A program made the position numbers and the translations under genes. From the NCBI GenBank assembly GCA_002840555.1, contig PHBJ01000003.1, forward strand, positions 1 to 64,000: 64,000 nt of DNA. The letters are read 5' to 3'. Source of the DNA: Deltaproteobacteria bacterium HGW-Deltaproteobacteria-13. Its GTDB lineage: Bacteria; Desulfobacterota; Syntrophia; Syntrophales; Smithellaceae. Below the pieces are notes generated by a model. That model made no database searches and was not told the DNA's origin. It saw only the letters and a list, made by a program, of their open reading frames with translations. Positions 60,576 through 64,000 of the stretch are shown here, piece after piece; positions within the stretch are counted from its first letter, which is position 1, and each line of letters opens with the position of its first letter.

Positions 60576-62831
60576 ATGTTAACCGCATTTGTTTTAACTT
60601 GTTCAGTCCTGTTGCAATTTCTTGCAGTGATATATGCTTTGCGGCTTATCAAGCTAACCGGCAAGGCGTTTTCCTGGATACTCATTTCTCTTGCCCTTGT
60701 TCTGATGATGGTCAGGCGAATCATCCCCTTATATTATTTGATTTTTACCAATAATCCTTACCCTACCGATTTGGCCAATGAATTAGTCGGCCTGCTTTTA
60801 TCGTGCTTCATGTTTTTGGGAATTGTGGGGATTAAACAGATATTTCTCGCGCGCGAGAAAGCGGAGGAAGAGGCCAAGCTCTCGGCAAAACATATAAATT
60901 ATTTATCAAAGTACGCTAATGATCTCATTATCCTGCTCGATGAAAATTTTTATTTTCTTGAAGTGAATGAGCGCGTGGTAGATTTTTACGGATACACCCA
61001 CGAAGAGTTGATTGGAATGCATGCCTCCCAATTGCGCGCACCTGAGACAAAGGATCAATTTATTGATCAGATAAAACTTGCGCAGGTTTCGGGTAAGGCA
61101 ATCTATGAAACAATGCATCAGCGCAAAGATGGAAGCCTCTTCCCGGTTGAGATCAGTATACGCGTCATTGACAATGAAGGTAAGAAATTTTATCAGGCTA
61201 TTATTCGGGACATCACCGAGCGCAAAAAAGCGGAAAAAGAATTGCAGAACGCTCACCAGCAACTACTCGACATTATTGAGTTCATTCCGGACGCCACATT
61301 CGTTATTGACAGGGACAAGAAAGTCATTGCATGGAACCGCGCCCTGGAGGAAATGACGGCTATACGGAAACAGGATATCATCGGAAAGGGTGATTACGCT
61401 TATGCCATTCCATTTTACGGAAAACATCGTCCCATCATTATTGATCTCATCGGCAAGGACGATCCGGAGACTCAAGCCCTGTACGAGAAATGCGAAAGAC
61501 GCGGCAATAATATCTACGGTGAAGTCTTTGTTCCCGGATTATATCATGGCAAGGGGGCCTATGTCTTGGTAACGGCAGCGCCGCTTCTTGATCCGAATGG
61601 AAACAGGTACGGCGCCATTGAAACCGTGCGAGACATCACCGCGTACAAAGAGGCTGAAAAAACCCTGCAGGAAAGTGAACGAAAGTATCGCGAACTGGTG
61701 GAACATGCCCATAGCATCATTCTGCACTGGACGTACGACGGGCGGATCACATTTCTCAATGAGTTCGGACAGCGGTTCTTTGGTTACTCCGCCAAAGAAA
61801 TTATCGGGCGTCATGTTATCGGTACCATCGTACCCTCGACAGATAGTGACGGACAGGACCTGCGCCGGCTCATAGAACGGATTTGCGATGACCCTCTTTC
61901 GTTGGAACAAAACATTAATGAAAATATGCGCCGCAATGGTGAGCGGGTTTGGGTTACATGGACCAACAGAATTGTGCGAAATGAGCAGGACCAGGTTGCC
62001 GAGATTCTAAGTATCGGCACGGATATCACGGAACTCAAACATGCAGGGGAAGCGATCCGGGAGTTGAATGCCGGTCTGGAGCAACGCGTGGCCGAACGGA
62101 CCGCCGAGCTGGCCGCAGCCATGGAACAGGCTGAATCTGCCGATCGTCTTAAATCAGCTTTCCTTGCCTCTATGTCTCACGAACTGCGCACGCCTCTTAA
62201 CTCGATTATCGGTTTCACGGGAATGATTCTGCAAGGTCTTTCCGGCCCTTTAAATGAAGAACAAACGAAGCAATTAGGAATGGTACGCGGAAGCGCCTCT
62301 CATCTGCTCGATCTTATCAACGACATTCTGGATATCTCCAAGATTGAAGCCGGACAACTCAATATCATGTCGGAAAACTTTGACCTGAGAAAATCCATCG
62401 AGAAGACAGTGCAAATCATGTCGCCCCTGGCCGGTAAAAAAAATATTCATTTCCATTCGAAGATCGCAGAGGAGGTATCCGAAATCCGCGGAGATCAGCG
62501 AAGAGTGGAACAAATCATTATCAATCTTCTCAGCAACGCCGTAAAATTTACCGAGCGTGGGGAAATCAAACTCAACTGTTCTACAGATAACGATTCGATT
62601 ACACTGTCTGTTGAGGATACGGGAATCGGCATTAAAGCGGAAAATATCCATATGATTTTTGAAGCCTTTCGCCAGGTAGATACTGGTATTGCCAGGGTAC
62701 AGGAAGGAACCGGACTGGGACTCAACATCACCAAGAAACTTGTGGAAATGATGGGCGGCTCCATCCATGTCCGAAGCGAGATGGGTAAAGGATCGACTTT
62801 TACAGTCAGCTTGCCGAAAGCACCGAAGTAA
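60576..62831 (+). CDS. Membrane-bound multi-PAS sensor histidine kinase
   Basis: A 751-residue kinase. Three N-terminal helices (~3-92) are followed by three PAS domains with PAC ends (~100-220, NDLIILLDENFYFLEVNERV; ~225-365, FIPDATFVIDRDKKVIAWNR; ~370-490, HAHSIILHWTYDGRITFLNE). A coiled coil (~490-520) leads to the HisKA box FLASMSHELRTPLNSI (phospho-His ~530) and an HATPase domain with N-box NLLSNAVKFTERG, DTGIGI and GTGLGLNITKKLVEMMGG. No receiver domain is attached and no response regulator is adjacent in the window. The signal is unknown. Confidence 0.92.
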   Translation: MLTAFVLTCSVLLQFLAVIYALRLIKLTGKAFSWILISLALVLMMVRRIIPLYYLIFTNNPYPTDLANELVGLLLSCFMFLGIVGIKQIFLAREKAEEEAKLSAKHINYLSKYANDLIILLDENFYFLEVNERVVDFYGYTHEELIGMHASQLRAPETKDQFIDQIKLAQVSGKAIYETMHQRKDGSLFPVEISIRVIDNEGKKFYQAIIRDITERKKAEKELQNAHQQLLDIIEFIPDATFVIDRDKKVIAWNRALEEMTAIRKQDIIGKGDYAYAIPFYGKHRPIIIDLIGKDDPETQALYEKCERRGNNIYGEVFVPGLYHGKGAYVLVTAAPLLDPNGNRYGAIETVRDITAYKEAEKTLQESERKYRELVEHAHSIILHWTYDGRITFLNEFGQRFFGYSAKEIIGRHVIGTIVPSTDSDGQDLRRLIERICDDPLSLEQNINENMRRNGERVWVTWTNRIVRNEQDQVAEILSIGTDITELKHAGEAIRELNAGLEQRVAERTAELAAAMEQAESADRLKSAFLASMSHELRTPLNSIIGFTGMILQGLSGPLNEEQTKQLGMVRGSASHLLDLINDILDISKIEAGQLNIMSENFDLRKSIEKTVQIMSPLAGKKNIHFHSKIAEEVSEIRGDQRRVEQIIINLLSNAVKFTERGEIKLNCSTDNDSITLSVEDTGIGIKAENIHMIFEAFRQVDTGIARVQEGTGLGLNITKKLVEMMGGSIHVRSEMGKGSTFTVSLPKAPK

Positions 62832-62899
62832 AAAATCAGGTTGATCGTCACAGAGGCGAAGGATTAATAGTAACTTATAACAAACGACGAGATATCATT

Positions 62900-64000
62900 A
62901 TGATGATCCATCCCCGGTACCGCTCTTTGCTGGTAGCAGCCGCATATTTTGCCGGTGGCTATCTGGGTTTGTCGATACCCTATGTGGGCAGCCATATCAC
63001 GCTTATCTGGCCGCCGACGGGAATCGCCCTGGCCGCGTTGATACACTGGGGATATGGAACCATCCCCGGGATCTGGCTGGGGGCATTTCTCGTCAATCTG
63101 GCCACAGGTGCTTCGTGGGAGGCATCGCTGGGCATTTCCGTCGGCAACGTTCTTGGTCCGTTCGTCGCGTGGCTGTTATTGCGCCGAGCGGGATTTGACC
63201 GCCGGATGGATAAACGCAGTGACGTCCTCTCTTTTGTTTTTGCCGGTGCCGTCCTGCCCATGATCATCAGCGCCACGATCGGTACTCTGACCCTGACCAT
63301 CACTAAACTGTTACCTTTAACAAATTGGTCAACCGCGTGGTTTGCATGGTGGTGGGGAGATCTTTTAGGTGTTCTTCTCTTCACACCGCCTTTGATCAGT
63401 TTTGACCGCAAGGCTGTACGTGCCGTGTGGACGGATATCCGGACGGGAGGGGAAACTTTGCTGGCCGCGGTGTTGTTGATCGCCAGCGGTATCATAATAT
63501 TCTTCTCGTCTCTTCCTTTGGGTTTGCCCAGGCAAATGGACCTCTTACCGGCGATATTCCTTATTTGGATCGCTGCCATCGGGGACATCTGGTTTACCAG
63601 TCTGTGCATCCTGCTCGTCGGAGCCATGGCCGCTTTGAGCACAGCTTTGGGAAGCGGCCCTTTTACCAGAGGGAACGTTAATGACAACCTGGTATGGCTT
63701 TGGATATATCTGGCCGGTTTTACCGTCATCGGTTTGATTGTAGCCGCAATCAGCTCCGGCTACCGACGCGCGCAACGGGAACTGACACTGGGAAAGAGGC
63801 GTCTGGAACTTGCACTCCAGGGAGGCGACCTGGGTTACTGGGATGTGGATTTTCTTACCAATCACATGATGGTGAATGACAGATGGGCACAGATGCTGGA
63901 AACCTCTCTGACGGAATTAACTCCCTCGCCCCGCGACGTCTGGCTCGCAGCGCTCTATCCCGAGGACCGCAATCATGTTCTCGCTGCCGAAGAAGCCTAC
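62900..64000 (+). CDS. MASE1-PAS sensor protein, 3' end beyond the window
   Basis: The frame from ATG 62900 is open for 367 codons to the window end. Residues ~1-290 form a MASE1-type sensory domain with about eight helices, including SHITLIWPPTGIALAALIHW and the repeated WxWWWGDLLGVL motif. A PAS fold starts near 300 (RRLELALQGGDLGYWDVDF). MASE1 proteins usually end in a histidine kinase or GGDEF/EAL output, which here is missing with the sequence beyond 64000. It follows the histidine kinase by 68 bases and may be co-transcribed. The ribosome site is weak. Confidence 0.85.
   Translation, partial: MMIHPRYRSLLVAAAYFAGGYLGLSIPYVGSHITLIWPPTGIALAALIHWGYGTIPGIWLGAFLVNLATGASWEASLGISVGNVLGPFVAWLLLRRAGFDRRMDKRSDVLSFVFAGAVLPMIISATIGTLTLTITKLLPLTNWSTAWFAWWWGDLLGVLLFTPPLISFDRKAVRAVWTDIRTGGETLLAAVLLIASGIIIFFSSLPLGLPRQMDLLPAIFLIWIAAIGDIWFTSLCILLVGAMAALSTALGSGPFTRGNVNDNLVWLWIYLAGFTVIGLIVAAISSGYRRAQRELTLGKRRLELALQGGDLGYWDVDFLTNHMMVNDRWAQMLETSLTELTPSPRDVWLAALYPEDRNHVLAAEEAY

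Noticed and set aside
62980-63729. Minus-strand open frame (249 codons) near the window end
   Set aside because: Antisense to the MASE1 gene, whose translation shows regular membrane helices; the antisense product is basic and domainless.
1-64000. tRNA, rRNA, CRISPR arrays, transposases, phage genes
   Set aside because: Both strands were read for T-arm sequences, regular short repeats and integrase/transposase motifs; none was convincing.

Overview
The window looks like chromosomal DNA of a strictly anaerobic Gram-negative bacterium. The evidence is two tungsten-type aldehyde:ferredoxin oxidoreductases, [FeFe]-hydrogenase maturases (HydG/HydE), a glycyl radical enzyme, nickel-pincer cofactor genes, an OFA-family organic-acid transporter, a secretin and several lipoproteins or signal-peptide proteins. 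This combination fits a Desulfobacterota/Syntrophales-like organism (Smithella or Syntrophus type), but that placement is an inference from gene content. No rRNA, tRNA, CRISPR array, phage gene or transposase was seen.

Layout. Bases 1-13000 hold a minus-strand type IV pilus locus with MSHA-like gene order: fused PilM-PilN, PilO-like, PilP-like, secretin, ExeA/MshM ATPase, PilB/MshE motor and PilC/MshG platform protein. A membrane-anchored sigma-54 activator and a prepilin follow; the prepilin has a consensus-perfect sigma-54 promoter. A TPR membrane protein lies just beyond. A secreted L,D-transpeptidase is at 13.2-14.7 kb. From 14.9 to 24.8 kb two tandem same-strand modules each combine an AOR, iron-type alcohol dehydrogenase(s) and SCP2-like lipid carriers, and one adds a four-cluster ferredoxin. 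One AOR lacks the tungstopterin segment and one alcohol dehydrogenase lacks most metal ligands. From 25.4 to 29.2 kb are an Ig-like lipoprotein and a TPR protein whose C-terminal domain matches that of the transpeptidase. A surface-glycan-type cluster (29.3-36.0 kb) and a few single genes follow: a thioesterase with a probable AUU start, a HEPN-like protein and a large SPFH protein.

At 39.7-43.7 kb a FadR-type regulator precedes an unusual single-chain fusion of a glycyl radical activase to a glycyl radical enzyme. At 44.2-48.2 kb a diguanylate cyclase and an HD-GYP phosphodiesterase share a duplicated PAS domain. At 48.5-55.7 kb is a nickel unit: NikR operator, outer-membrane protein, fused CbiMN/NikMN, CbiQ, CbiO, NikR, then LarE, LarB and LarC for the nickel-pincer nucleotide, with no LarA in the window. 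At 55.7-58.7 kb a promoter and an attenuated leader precede a TM1266-like regulator, HydG and HydE. The end carries an OFA transporter, a PAS histidine kinase and the start of a MASE1 sensor cut by the window edge.

How the parts may connect. The two c-di-GMP enzymes could feed the pilus motor, whose N-terminus matches the c-di-GMP-binding MshEN pattern exactly. The AOR modules, ferredoxin, hydrogenase maturases and glycyl radical enzyme fit fermentative or syntrophic redox metabolism of acids, aldehydes and alcohols. These links are inferences from domain content and proximity.
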